A DNA stretch of 53,011 bases from Lentimicrobiaceae bacterium (GTDB lineage: Bacteria > Bacteroidota > Bacteroidia > Bacteroidales > F082): the NCBI GenBank assembly GCA_015061365.1, contig SUWS01000013.1, positions 1 through 53,011 on the forward strand, in the 5' to 3' direction. The notes under the pieces were generated by a model. It made no database searches and was not told the DNA's origin. It saw only the letters and a list, made by a program, of their open reading frames with translations. Positions 35,779-44,391 of the stretch are shown in pieces; the first letter of the stretch is position 1, and the number at the start of each line of letters is the position of its first letter. The position numbers and the translations under genes were made by a program.

Positions 35779-36531
35779 ATGGAAACATATAAAGACAAGA
35801 TAGATATAAAAAGACTCCCTGAACATATTGCCATAATAATGGATGGCAATGGACGCTGGGCGAAGGAACAAGGCAAGATAAGAATATTCGGACACCAGAA
35901 CGGCGTAGGCGCAGTGCGTGCAGCATCAGAGGCTTGCGCAGAACTCGGAGTGAAATATCTTACTTTGTACGCATTCTCTACAGAGAACTGGAACCGCTCC
36001 CAGATTGAAGTCGATGCCTTGATGCGACTTCTCTCAAAGACAATGTCGGAAGAATTGAAGACATTGAACGATAACGACATCAGACTTAACGCAATAGGCG
36101 ACCTGCAACGTCTTCCGAAATATAATTACGACGCTTTGATGAAAACTATCGAGGCTACTAAAAACAACAAAAGAATGACTCTTACACTATGCCTGAGTTA
36201 TTCGGGACGTTGGGAAATCACCAATGCTGTCAAACAAATTGCTGAAAAAGTCATGTCGGGTGAGATAGCAATTGAACAAATCGACGAAGATTGTGTTTCT
36301 AAATTCTTGAACACTAATAATATGCCTGACCCGGAATTACTCATAAGAACAAGCGGAGAAGAGAGATTAAGTAACTTCTTGCTTTGGCAATTGGCATATT
36401 CAGAATTTTATTTTACAGACAAATTTTGGCCTGATTTTGGCAAAGAAGACCTCTATCAAGCCATCGCCGATTATCAAAATCGTGAACGCAGATTCGGTAA
36501 AACAAGTGAACAATTAAGCGACAAAAAATAA
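35779..36531 (+). CDS. uppS: Undecaprenyl diphosphate synthase (isoprenyl transferase)
   Basis: This cis-prenyltransferase condenses isopentenyl diphosphate onto farnesyl diphosphate to give the C55 carrier of peptidoglycan and O-antigen. In the 250 residues the catalytic Asp is Asp22 in [23 protein letters not shown] and the C-terminal [14 protein letters not shown] block are all present. It begins 6 bp after the DUF6089 gene and ends 2 bp before bamA. Confidence 0.96.
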   Translation: METYKDKIDIKRLPEHIAIIMDGNGRWAKEQGKIRIFGHQNGVGAVRAASEACAELGVKYLTLYAFSTENWNRSQIEVDALMRLLSKTMSEELKTLNDNDIRLNAIGDLQRLPKYNYDALMKTIEATKNNKRMTLTLCLSYSGRWEITNAVKQIAEKVMSGEIAIEQIDEDCVSKFLNTNNMPDPELLIRTSGEERLSNFLLWQLAYSEFYFTDKFWPDFGKEDLYQAIADYQNRERRFGKTSEQLSDKK

Positions 36532-36533
36532 CA

Positions 36534-39191
36534 ATGCGAAACTTTATAAATAAAATATTCGTTCTTTTATTCTTCATGGCTGTCAGCCTAAATATGACGG
36601 CACAGATTCAAGTGGGTAACGACTTGTCGGACATCGACTATTCATTGCCTCGCGAATATGAGATAGCAGGTATCACCGTTACGGGCGTGAAATATGTTGA
36701 CCCGCAAGTGTTGGTGATGATTTCCGGTCTGCAGGTGGGAGAGACTATCGATGTCCCAGGCGATAAGATTACTAATGCTATCAGAAACCTTTGGGACCAA
36801 GGATTGTTTGAAGATGTCAGCATAACATGCGTTAACAAGATAGGAGGAAAAATATTCCTTAACATCGACTTGAAAGAACGTCCGCGTATATCTAAGTTCT
36901 CTTTTAAAGGCGTGAAGAAATCAGAAGCGGAGGAACTTAGAAAGAAAATCAACCTCACTCGTGGCGACGTCGCAACAGAACATACATATACCAAAACAAC
37001 CAGAATCATTGAAGACTATTATTTCGAAAAAGGTTTCCATAACGCTATCGTTGAAGTACATGCTATAAATGATACCACACGTGATAATTACGTGGATTTA
37101 GTTCTCGATATTAACAAAGGTCCTAAGGTAAGAATATCAGAAATAGTTGTCAACGGTAATGAGGAACTTACCGACAATCAGGTGCGTAAGGCTATGAAAG
37201 AGACCAAGGTCAAGGGTAAGTTTGACCCTCTCGATCCGTTAGCTCCAGCTGTTTATGGTGCGGCATGGGATTTCATCCGCTTTAAGCCAAAGGAAGCTAT
37301 GGCGACATTGACAGATTATTTCTGTGAAAATTATCGTCCCCGTATCTTCAAAAGCTCCAAGTATATTGAGAATAATTACGAAGACGATAAAAAAGGTATC
37401 ATAGCAAAATATAATCAGAACGGTTATCGCGACGCACATATCATAAGCGATTCGATATATAAAATCGATGATAAGAATATGGGAATCGCCATCACACTCG
37501 AAGAAGGCGACAAATATTATTTCCGCGATATTTCATGGGTCGGCAATACAAAATACGACACAGCAACACTGAACAGAGTGCTCGGTATCAGTAAGGGCGA
37601 TGTTTATAACCAGGAACTTTTACAGACCAATCTTCAATATAATGAAGGAGGATACGACATCAGCTCCATCTATATGGACGACGGTTACCTTTTCTTTAAC
37701 GTCGATCCTGTCGAGGTCAGAGTGGAAAACGACTCCATTGACCTCGAGATAAGAATATATGAAGGCGACCAGGCGACGATAGGTAAAGTCTCCGTTAAAG
37801 GTAATACAAAGACTAACGACCATGTGGTAGTCCGTGAGATGTACACAAAACCAGGTCAGCTTTTCAGCAGAAGCGACGTGATAAGAACTACCAGAGAATT
37901 GGCGGCATTGGGGTATTTTAACGCCGAGACATTAAACCCTGAGATTAAACCGGATCCAACAGATGGAACAGTGGATATTGAATATGTCGTGGAGGAGACA
38001 TCTTCCGACCAGATTGAGTTGTCGGCAGGTTGGGGTTACAATAAACTTATCCTCACACTCGGATTGACACTCAATAATTTCTCGTTCAAAAATATGTTTA
38101 AAAAAGGAGCCTGGACTCCGATACCTGGCGGCGACGGACAAAAACTCTCGCTGAGAGTACAGACCTACGGCAGACAATATATCTATTACGGAGTGTCATT
38201 TACAGAACCATGGCTCGGAGGCAAGAAACCTAATGCGTTCACTACTTCGTTATACCATTCCACATACGCGACGAATTATGAGAGAAACAGTCCTAACTTC
38301 GGTACATTCAAGACAACCGGTCTCTCGTTCGGTTTAGGAAAAAGACTTACATGGCCTGATGACTACTTCACGGTTTATCACGGAATCAACCTCATGCGTT
38401 ATCAGTTGAATAATTATTCCTCTATATTTAATTTCGGTACGGGTAACGGATATTTTAATGTTATAGGTTATAATATCAGTGTCGGAAGAAACTCCGTAAG
38501 TCAGCCTATTTACCCTCGCTACGGTTCGGAACTTGTCTTGTCGTTGGAATTTACACCTCCGTATTCGGCGTTTAAAGATGTTAATTATGATGAGTTATAT
38601 CCAGGCCTTGAAAATAAAGCTGAACGCGAAGATCACATGTATCGTTGGGTGGAGTTTCATAAATGGAAATTCAAATTGGCATGGTACACCGAACTTTACG
38701 ATAAGTTAGTCCTTATGACAAGGGTACGCTTCGGTTTCTTGGGATGCTACAATCAGAATATTGGCATCACACCTTTCCAGAGATTTTATCTCGGCGGTGA
38801 CGGATTGTCGAACTATAACTTCGATGGTAGAGAAATCATCGGTATGCGCGGTTATGGTAATGAAGTGCTTACACCACACTATAGCGTCGACAATAACTTA
38901 GGCGGTAATATATTTACGAAATACACAATGGAGTTACGCTATCCACTTTCTCTCAACCCGACAGCTACGATATATGCACTCGCTTTCGTTGAAGCAGGTA
39001 ACGATTGGCTCGGCGTTCAGAATTTCGACCCGTTCGATGTTTATCGTTCGGCCGGTCTCGGTGTGCGTATCTATCTGCCGATGTTCGGTATGCTCGGTAT
39101 TGACTGGGGTTACGGATTTGATGACGTGCCAGGCATGAACGGAGCTAACAAGAGTCAGTTCCACTTCTCCATCGGAGGATCTATTGACTAA
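36534..39191 (+). CDS. bamA: Outer-membrane protein assembly factor BamA
   Basis: The core insertase for outer-membrane beta-barrels. In 885 residues a signal peptide (MRNFINKIFVLLFFMAVSLN) is followed by about five POTRA domains to near residue 490, with the long insertion usual in Bacteroidota around 230-300. A 16-stranded barrel ends in QFHFSIG. Motifs of the barrel include the lid-type sequence FYLGGDGLSNYNFDGREI. The protein ends GGSID, and these last codons and the stop are the first words of a family C repeat, so the normal aromatic C-terminal residue is displaced. Two ompH/skp chaperone genes follow. Confidence 0.95.
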   Translation: MRNFINKIFVLLFFMAVSLNMTAQIQVGNDLSDIDYSLPREYEIAGITVTGVKYVDPQVLVMISGLQVGETIDVPGDKITNAIRNLWDQGLFEDVSITCVNKIGGKIFLNIDLKERPRISKFSFKGVKKSEAEELRKKINLTRGDVATEHTYTKTTRIIEDYYFEKGFHNAIVEVHAINDTTRDNYVDLVLDINKGPKVRISEIVVNGNEELTDNQVRKAMKETKVKGKFDPLDPLAPAVYGAAWDFIRFKPKEAMATLTDYFCENYRPRIFKSSKYIENNYEDDKKGIIAKYNQNGYRDAHIISDSIYKIDDKNMGIAITLEEGDKYYFRDISWVGNTKYDTATLNRVLGISKGDVYNQELLQTNLQYNEGGYDISSIYMDDGYLFFNVDPVEVRVENDSIDLEIRIYEGDQATIGKVSVKGNTKTNDHVVVREMYTKPGQLFSRSDVIRTTRELAALGYFNAETLNPEIKPDPTDGTVDIEYVVEETSSDQIELSAGWGYNKLILTLGLTLNNFSFKNMFKKGAWTPIPGGDGQKLSLRVQTYGRQYIYYGVSFTEPWLGGKKPNAFTTSLYHSTYATNYERNSPNFGTFKTTGLSFGLGKRLTWPDDYFTVYHGINLMRYQLNNYSSIFNFGTGNGYFNVIGYNISVGRNSVSQPIYPRYGSELVLSLEFTPPYSAFKDVNYDELYPGLENKAEREDHMYRWVEFHKWKFKLAWYTELYDKLVLMTRVRFGFLGCYNQNIGITPFQRFYLGGDGLSNYNFDGREIIGMRGYGNEVLTPHYSVDNNLGGNIFTKYTMELRYPLSLNPTATIYALAFVEAGNDWLGVQNFDPFDVYRSAGLGVRIYLPMFGMLGIDWGYGFDDVPGMNGANKSQFHFSIGGSID

Positions 39192-39232
39192 TTGACAATT
39201 AACAATTAACAATTGACAATTTACAATTGATT
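39182..39232. repeat. Family C array at the bamA stop codon
   Basis: ATTGACT, AATTGAC, AATTAAC and AATTTAC heptamers begin within the last codons of bamA and run into the gap before ompH. Confidence 0.85.
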
Positions 39233-39256
39233 TAGAAACTTTAAAAATTTAAGAAT

Positions 39257-39826
39257 ATGAAAATTAGAAAAACAGTCTTATTACTTGCTTCGATATTCCT
39301 CATGGGAATGACAGGCATCTACGCACAACAGAATCAGAAGATCGCTTACGTTGATTCGAATTACATCTTAGAAAATATCCCTGAATATGCAGATGCACAG
39401 GAAGAAATTAATCAGCTTTCAAAACAGTGGGAAAAGGAAATCACGGCTCTTTTCCAGGAAGCCCAAGAATTAGATCGTGAATATCAGGCGGAATCTGTAC
39501 TCCTTTCCGAAGATCAGAAAAGAAAGAAAAAAGAAGCTATTACAGCCAAACGTCAGGAAGCTGAAAATTTGAGAATGCAATATTACGGACCAGAAGGCGA
39601 ACTCTATACAAAGAGAGCCGAGCTTATCCAACCTATTCAGGAGAAAGTCTATAACGCGATCAATACTTTGGCTCAGTTGAAAAACTACGCTTTTATTTTC
39701 GACAAGGCTTCTGGAACTACAATGCTCTATTGCAACGAGAAAAATGACATCAGCGATGACGTGCTCGATGAAATAGGAAATGTGATGCAGACAGTTCGTC
39801 GTGAAGACCGCAAAAGAGGTAATTGA
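39257..39826 (+). CDS. OmpH/Skp-family periplasmic chaperone 1
   Basis: A 189-residue chaperone for unfolded outer-membrane proteins on the way to BamA. The signal peptide is MKIRKTVLLLASIFLMGMTG, with cleavage near residue 23. Residues IAYVDSNYILENIPEY open the Skp fold, then a long charged coiled coil (about 45-120), and the fold closes with FIFDKASGTTMLY. It is followed by a second skp copy with its own promoter. Confidence 0.92.
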   Translation: MKIRKTVLLLASIFLMGMTGIYAQQNQKIAYVDSNYILENIPEYADAQEEINQLSKQWEKEITALFQEAQELDREYQAESVLLSEDQKRKKKEAITAKRQEAENLRMQYYGPEGELYTKRAELIQPIQEKVYNAINTLAQLKNYAFIFDKASGTTMLYCNEKNDISDDVLDEIGNVMQTVRREDRKRGN

Positions 39827-39850
39827 TAGTTGAAAATTGAAACTTGAAAA

Positions 39851-39882
39851 TTGAGAATTAATAGATAAAATTTGTATCTTTG
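39851..39882 (+). promoter_or_regulatory. Promoter of second ompH/skp gene
   Basis: TTGA at 39851-39854 and TATCTTTG at 39875-39882, spacing 20 bp, in a gap of otherwise repeat-like sequence (TTGAAAATTGA words, 39830-39865). The predicted leader is about 28 nt. Confidence 0.6.
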
Positions 39883-39916
39883 CGCAGGAAAATCAGAATA
39901 ATAAAAAAATAAAAAA

Positions 39917-40432
39917 ATGAAGAAATTAGTTAAGTTATTTTTTGCTGTCGTGTTGACAGTAGGTGTAAGTATGGGAGTTAACGCTCAATCGTTGAAGATA
40001 GGTCATGTCGATTCAGGTGCTATCATGGAAATCATGCCTGAGAGAACAAAGATTGAACAAGACATCCAAGCATACGCAGCTGAATTACAAGCTGAATTAC
40101 AAGCTATGTATGCTGAATATCAAAACAAACTCCAAGATTATCAAGCAAACCAAGCAACATTGTCGAACTTGATTCGTCAGTCGAAAGAAAAAGAAATCGT
40201 AGACTTAGAGACAAGAATCAGTGAATTTCAAGCAAGTGCTGATATGGCGATGCAAAATAAACAATTGGAATTATTAAACCCACTTATCGAGAAAGTTCAG
40301 AATGCGGTTAACGCAGTAGGTAAGGAAAAAGGTTTTACATACATCTTTGACAAGGCAGCTGGTGCTGTAGTATTTATCGGTGATAACGCTGTCGACATCA
40401 CAGCCGATGTTAAAGCAAAGTTAGGTCTGTAA
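39917..40432 (+). CDS. OmpH/Skp-family periplasmic chaperone 2
   Basis: A 171-residue Skp paralogue of the preceding protein. The signal peptide is MKKLVKLFFAVVLTVGVSMG, with cleavage after VNAQ. The fold opens with KIGHVDSGAIMEIMPE, has a Gln/Ala-rich coiled coil (about 45-110) with a short internal repeat (AELQAELQAM), and closes with YIFDKAAGAVVF. It has its own promoter and is the last gene before the bidirectional terminator. Confidence 0.92.
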   Translation: MKKLVKLFFAVVLTVGVSMGVNAQSLKIGHVDSGAIMEIMPERTKIEQDIQAYAAELQAELQAMYAEYQNKLQDYQANQATLSNLIRQSKEKEIVDLETRISEFQASADMAMQNKQLELLNPLIEKVQNAVNAVGKEKGFTYIFDKAAGAVVFIGDNAVDITADVKAKLGL

Positions 40433-40458
40433 TAATAGACTTGATATTAAAAACAAAA

Positions 40459-40490
40459 GGCTAAAGTTTTTCACGACTTTAGCCTTTTTT
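40459..40490. terminator. Bidirectional terminator between ompH and M23 peptidase gene
   Basis: GGCTAAAGT and ACTTTAGCC form a 9-bp stem with A-rich sequence on one side and six T on the other. It serves the convergent ompH and peptidase genes. Confidence 0.85.
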
Positions 40491-40497
40491 ATTTGTG

Positions 40498-41742
40498 TTA
40501 CAAATCATACATCTTTATCACTTCCTCAAACGCTACCTTGTTATCTTCGCTGACGGGTTCTGCTGATGGCGGATTAAATGTAAGCGGATTTATATATGTC
40601 CCGTTTTTGTTTAACCTGAAATCTAAATGTGGTCCTGTCGACATACCTGTGCTGCCTACGTAACCTATCAGGTCGCCTTGCTTTACCTTACTGCCTTTTT
40701 GTATGCCTTTCGCGAAACCGTTGAGGTGCATATATGTAGTTGTATATGTGCTGTTATGTCTAATCTTGAGATAGTTGCCGCCGCCTTTTTTATCCCAGCC
40801 TTTCTCGATGACGGTGCCGTCGCCTACGGTGACGACAGGTGTTCCCGTCGGAGCTGCATAATCTACACCATGATGCGGGCGGACTACTTTTGTTACAGGA
40901 TGTCGTCTCGCATTGCTGAAGGTGGAACTGATACGACGATAATTCAGAGGTGCTTTCAGGAAAGCCTTACGAAGGTTGGCTCCGTTCTCATCGAAATATT
41001 GACCGTTACCATTTTGCTCGAAGTAATAGGCGTAATGCTTTGATCCCGCATTGTTGAGATAGCATGCAAGGATTTTACCCATGCCGATGCATTCATCGTG
41101 TATATATCTGTTTTCATAAACCACCTTGAATGTGTCGCCAGGCTGTATGCCGAAAAAGTCAACAGTCCAGGAATATATGTCGGAGAGTTCCATTGTCAGA
41201 TTCGCGTCGCCGTTAGCATCTTTGATGGCGTTCCATAGCGAGGTGTTAATTACGCCTTCAATTTGTTCTGTCTTGATGTCGACGGTCTTTTCATCACGCC
41301 ATGCCGTGAGTGAGTCGGTGAGACTGAATACTACGAAGTTGATCTTATCGATTTCATAGATCCAGAACAATGGCGTGGCGAGGCTGTCGCGGCTTAGCAA
41401 GAAAGTATGTTTGTGTCCGGGTTTTATCTTTCTGATATCGAATACGTCTTTATGATTTCTTTCTATATGGACGATGGTGCCGTAGTCGACGTTTTGTTTC
41501 TTCATTATCTCGGAAAGATACTGATTCTTTTTTATTGTATCGAGTTTCACGTCGAGTGAGTCGATGCATATTCCATAAAGAAATTCTGGTTCTTTGATTT
41601 CTTTGGTTTCTTTGGATTTTTGTTTGTTATCAGAATTGTCGCAGGAGAAGAGAAGCAAGGTAATTAACAATGTACAATTTACAATTAGCAATGAAGAATG
41701 TATAATGTACAATGATTTGTTGAATAAATTACGGAGTTTCAT
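40498..41742 (-). CDS. M23-family peptidase, lipoprotein
   Basis: A 414-residue peptidoglycan endopeptidase homologue. The N-terminus is a lipoprotein signal with the lipobox LLFSC (Cys34). A domain of about 230 residues resembling the inhibitory and OapA-like part of Csd3-type peptidases follows, then the M23 domain (about 285-395). Zinc ligands are His290 and Asp294 (HHGVD), and His339 is in YMHL. The usual HxH appears as His372-Leu-Asp374 (GPHLDFR). The ATG at 41742 is preferred because the lipobox distance is normal and the alternative at 41754 adds only MLIV. Residues 10-27 of the signal are encoded by a family C/F-like repeat. Confidence 0.88.
   Translation of the reverse strand: MKLRNLFNKSLYIIHSSLLIVNCTLLITLLLFSCDNSDNKQKSKETKEIKEPEFLYGICIDSLDVKLDTIKKNQYLSEIMKKQNVDYGTIVHIERNHKDVFDIRKIKPGHKHTFLLSRDSLATPLFWIYEIDKINFVVFSLTDSLTAWRDEKTVDIKTEQIEGVINTSLWNAIKDANGDANLTMELSDIYSWTVDFFGIQPGDTFKVVYENRYIHDECIGMGKILACYLNNAGSKHYAYYFEQNGNGQYFDENGANLRKAFLKAPLNYRRISSTFSNARRHPVTKVVRPHHGVDYAAPTGTPVVTVGDGTVIEKGWDKKGGGNYLKIRHNSTYTTTYMHLNGFAKGIQKGSKVKQGDLIGYVGSTGMSTGPHLDFRLNKNGTYINPLTFNPPSAEPVSEDNKVAFEEVIKMYDL
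41662..41714. repeat. Repeat inside lipoprotein signal-peptide codons
   Basis: Heptamer words AATTAAC, AATGTAC, AATTTAC, AATTAGC, AATGAAG, AATGTAT and AATGTAC follow in strict register. On the coding strand they give SLYIIHSSLLIVNCTLLI-like hydrophobic residues. Confidence 0.85.
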
Positions 41743-41762
41743 TACAATTAACAACTAAATAT

Positions 41763-41825
41763 GAAAAATCTGAGAAACCGATACTTCACTTTTCAGTCTC
41801 TCAGATTTTCAGATTTTCAGATTTT
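41763..41825. repeat. Family B octamer array, partly inverted
   Basis: AAATCTGAGA (about 41766) pairs with TCTCAGATTT (about 41802), and three more TCAGATTT units follow. It lies between the peptidase gene and iorB. Confidence 0.75.
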
Positions 41826-41830
41826 AAGTT

Positions 41831-42406
41831 TTATTTATTTAACGCTTGTTTGTAGCCAGCTTCAACGGCTTTAAGGTTGAGGTTTACAACATCTTCGCCT
41901 TTTCTTCCGAATTGTTCACGGATACTGTTTTCTATAGTTTCCATTTCGAATCCTAAGAAAGGAACTGCTGCTCCGAATATAACCATATTGGCTGCGCGAA
42001 CGTTGCCGCATTCTTTTGCCAAGGTGTCAGCGTCGATGATGATGGCGTTATGTTTTTTCAGTTCGGCGTATACCTCTTCAATTTCTGGATAGTTGTCGAT
42101 ATTGATGAAAGGTTCGCTTGCTGTGATGATGACGCCGTCTTTAGCGAGCATAGGAAGATAACGAAGAGCTTCCATAGGTTCTACCGAGATGATGAGGTCG
42201 GCTTTTCCTTCAGCGATAAGGTCTGACGAAATAGGGTCTGACGAGAGACGAAGGTGCGATTGAACGTCGCCGCCTCTTTGACTCATGCCGTGTACTTCAG
42301 CTTGCTTGAGATACATGTTTTTCTCGACAGCGGCGATGCCAATACAAGAGGCGATACTGAGGATACCTTGACCGCCAACACCTGCTAATATAATATCTTT
42401 TTTCAT
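41831..42406 (-). CDS. iorB: Indolepyruvate ferredoxin oxidoreductase, beta subunit
   Basis: The small subunit of the enzyme that oxidatively decarboxylates aryl pyruvates from aromatic amino acids to aryl acetyl-CoA, reducing ferredoxin. The 191 residues match the gamma domain of 2-oxoacid oxidoreductases (GVGGQGILSIASCIG, HGMSQRGGDVQSHLR, LISVEPMEALRYLP). It follows iorA by 20 bp on the minus strand. Confidence 0.93.
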   Translation of the reverse strand: MKKDIILAGVGGQGILSIASCIGIAAVEKNMYLKQAEVHGMSQRGGDVQSHLRLSSDPISSDLIAEGKADLIISVEPMEALRYLPMLAKDGVIITASEPFINIDNYPEIEEVYAELKKHNAIIIDADTLAKECGNVRAANMVIFGAAVPFLGFEMETIENSIREQFGRKGEDVVNLNLKAVEAGYKQALNK

Positions 42407-42426
42407 GATTATCTTATTTTATGTTA

Positions 42427-44034
42427 TTATTTTGCTGATTTCTTTGCACGCATCTTTCTGCTTAATGTCTGGATACATTCACGACGTGGAATGATGACGG
42501 ATACGCCTTCGTATGCCAACTCTTCTTTAACGACCTGAACGTTGATTTCGTGTTGGTTTGGTAAAGGTTTGATGACTCTGATATGTTCAGGAGCTACGCC
42601 TAATCCTGCGCAGATGCTTTCCAAACGACCTTCTGCCGATGACTTCTGACCGCCAGTCATACCTGTTGTCGAGTTGTCTAAGATCATGACGACGATGTTG
42701 TTATTGTTGTTGACAGCGTCTAATAATCCTGTCATACCTGAGTGTGTGAATGTCGAGTCACCGATACAAGCCACTACTGGGTGGAGACCAGCTTCAGATG
42801 CGCCGATAGCCATTGTGATACTTGCGCCCATATCGACGGTACTGTTGATTGAGTTGAGTGGAGGGGTAGCACTGAGTGTGTAGCAACCGATGTCGCCGAA
42901 CACTTTACCTGTACCGTACTCTGCCATAGCTTCGTTGAGAGCTCTGAAAGAATCCCAGTGAGGACATCCGTCGCACAATTTTGGAGGACGTGCCTTGACT
43001 AATTCAGGGACAGGAGCACCTACTTCGAATGGTCTGCCCAATGCTTTTGCGGCGATGTTAGGGTTGAGTTCGCCGTCGCGTGGTAAAGTTCCGTCTAAAC
43101 GTCCGTGGATTGGCTTGCCTGTTGCCAAGAGTCCCTTTAACAATTCTTCAACGACAGGGTAACCTTCTTCCATGACTAAGATCTCGTCGCATTCGTCATA
43201 GATCTTCTGGATCATGGCGATAGGAAGCGGATATTGGCTTATCTTAAGTACAGGATAAGGTATTGTCTCGTTATTGTAATTTTCTTTCAAGTAGTTATAT
43301 GCGAGACCGCAAGCGATGATACCTAATTTCTTGTCTGTTCCTTCGAAGTATTTGTTGAAACCGCTCTCATTGCTGTCTTGTTCCATGACGGCTTGTTTTG
43401 CGAGCAAGTCCTTATATTGTTTCTTTGCTATTGCTGGAAGCAAGACGTATTGACGTAAGTTTGAAGGAAGAGCCAATTCGTTTTGTTGACGTCTCTCTGT
43501 ACAAACAACGCCTGCACGTGAGTGAGCCAAACGTGTAGTGACACGCAACATTACCGGTGTTCCGACTTTCTCTGAGAGGTCGAATGCGTAACGTGCCATG
43601 TCGTATGCTTCTTGTTGGTTCGATGGCTCGAGGAGTGGGATGAGAGCGAACTTGGCGTATGTACGCGAATCTTGTTCGTTTTGTGATGAGTGCATTGATG
43701 GGTCATCAGCGGCGAGAACTACCATACCGCCATTAACACCTGTGATGGCTGAGTTGATGAATGGGTCGGCAGCGACATTTACGCCAACGTGTTTCATACA
43801 TACTATTGAACGTTTGCCTGCGTATGACATACCGATAGCGCTTTCCATGGCGGTCTTTTCGTTGGCTGACCACAAAGCGCGGATACCTAATTCTTTAGCT
43901 TCTTTTGAGCCTTGGATGAATTCCATGATCTCTGTCGATGGTGTGCCCGGATAAGCGTAAACACCAGAAAGACCAGCGTCGATGGCGCCTTGTGCAATGG
44001 CTTCATCTCCAAGTAATAAAATCTTCTTCATCAT
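42427..44034 (-). CDS. iorA: Indolepyruvate ferredoxin oxidoreductase, alpha subunit (no ferredoxin domain)
   Basis: The large TPP-binding subunit, 535 residues. The N-terminal pyrimidine-binding domain starts LLLGDEAIAQGAIDAGLSG with YAYPGTPSTEI. The TPP domain shows LCDGCPHWDSF, GDIGCYTLS and ACIGDSTFTHSG...LDNSTTGMTGGQ. It ends at IPRRECIQTLSRKMRAKKSAK, where many archaeal and bacterial homologues continue into a domain with two [4Fe-4S] clusters. That domain is missing, without sign of a frameshift. A good promoter lies 42-72 bp upstream. The iorAB pair points to fermentation of aromatic amino acids. Confidence 0.94.
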   Translation of the reverse strand: MMKKILLLGDEAIAQGAIDAGLSGVYAYPGTPSTEIMEFIQGSKEAKELGIRALWSANEKTAMESAIGMSYAGKRSIVCMKHVGVNVAADPFINSAITGVNGGMVVLAADDPSMHSSQNEQDSRTYAKFALIPLLEPSNQQEAYDMARYAFDLSEKVGTPVMLRVTTRLAHSRAGVVCTERRQQNELALPSNLRQYVLLPAIAKKQYKDLLAKQAVMEQDSNESGFNKYFEGTDKKLGIIACGLAYNYLKENYNNETIPYPVLKISQYPLPIAMIQKIYDECDEILVMEEGYPVVEELLKGLLATGKPIHGRLDGTLPRDGELNPNIAAKALGRPFEVGAPVPELVKARPPKLCDGCPHWDSFRALNEAMAEYGTGKVFGDIGCYTLSATPPLNSINSTVDMGASITMAIGASEAGLHPVVACIGDSTFTHSGMTGLLDAVNNNNNIVVMILDNSTTGMTGGQKSSAEGRLESICAGLGVAPEHIRVIKPLPNQHEINVQVVKEELAYEGVSVIIPRRECIQTLSRKMRAKKSAK

Positions 44035-44075
44035 TATTTGATTTTGTTGTTAAAATTTTCAGAAATTATTGTTTG

Positions 44076-44106
44076 CAAATGTAACAAAAGTTTTTGGTAT
44101 CACAAA
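44076..44106 (-). promoter_or_regulatory. iorAB promoter
   Basis: On the minus strand TTTG (44103-44106), 19 bp, then TACATTTG (44076-44083). The predicted leader is about 36 nt. Confidence 0.65.
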
Positions 44107-44169
44107 GGATATTTTGATAAAAAAAACAAAACCTGAACTCGATTGTAATAACTATTTTGAAAAAAGTGT

Positions 44170-44177
44170 TATCTTTG
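44170..44177 (+). promoter_or_regulatory. -7 element of the PspC unit
   Basis: TATCTTTG, about 24 nt before the first PspC ATG. It is divergent from the iorAB promoter, 64 bp away. Confidence 0.6.
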
Positions 44178-44201
44178 AGGTTTCAAAAAATAATGTAAGA
44201 T

Positions 44202-44390
44202 ATGAGCGGAAATAGAAGATTAAGACGTAACTTTAACAATAAGGTCATCGGTGGTGTATGCTCCGGATTGGCCGATTATTTCGATATAGACACTACATTG
44301 GTAAGAGCTATTGTTGCCTCCTCCATAATATTTGCTGGTGTAGGCTTGGGATTATATCTCGTCTTGTGGATCGTACTACCTGCTGAATGA
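44202..44390 (+). CDS. Small PspC-domain protein
   Basis: A 62-residue inner-membrane protein that is little more than one PspC domain. The cytoplasmic start is NNKVIGGVCSGLADYFDIDT, with a single hydrophobic segment (IVASSIIFAGVGLGLYLVLWIVL). PspC proteins take part in the phage-shock response to membrane damage. Its stop is followed one base later by the acyltransferase ATG, and a longer PspC paralogue lies downstream in the same unit. Confidence 0.88.
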   Translation: MSGNRRLRRNFNNKVIGGVCSGLADYFDIDTTLVRAIVASSIIFAGVGLGLYLVLWIVLPAE

Positions 44391-44391
44391 T

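Noticed and set aside
42427-44034. iorA as a pseudogene truncated by mutation
   Set aside because: The frame is intact, both TPP domains are complete and iorB follows at normal spacing. The short form is probably typical of the lineage.
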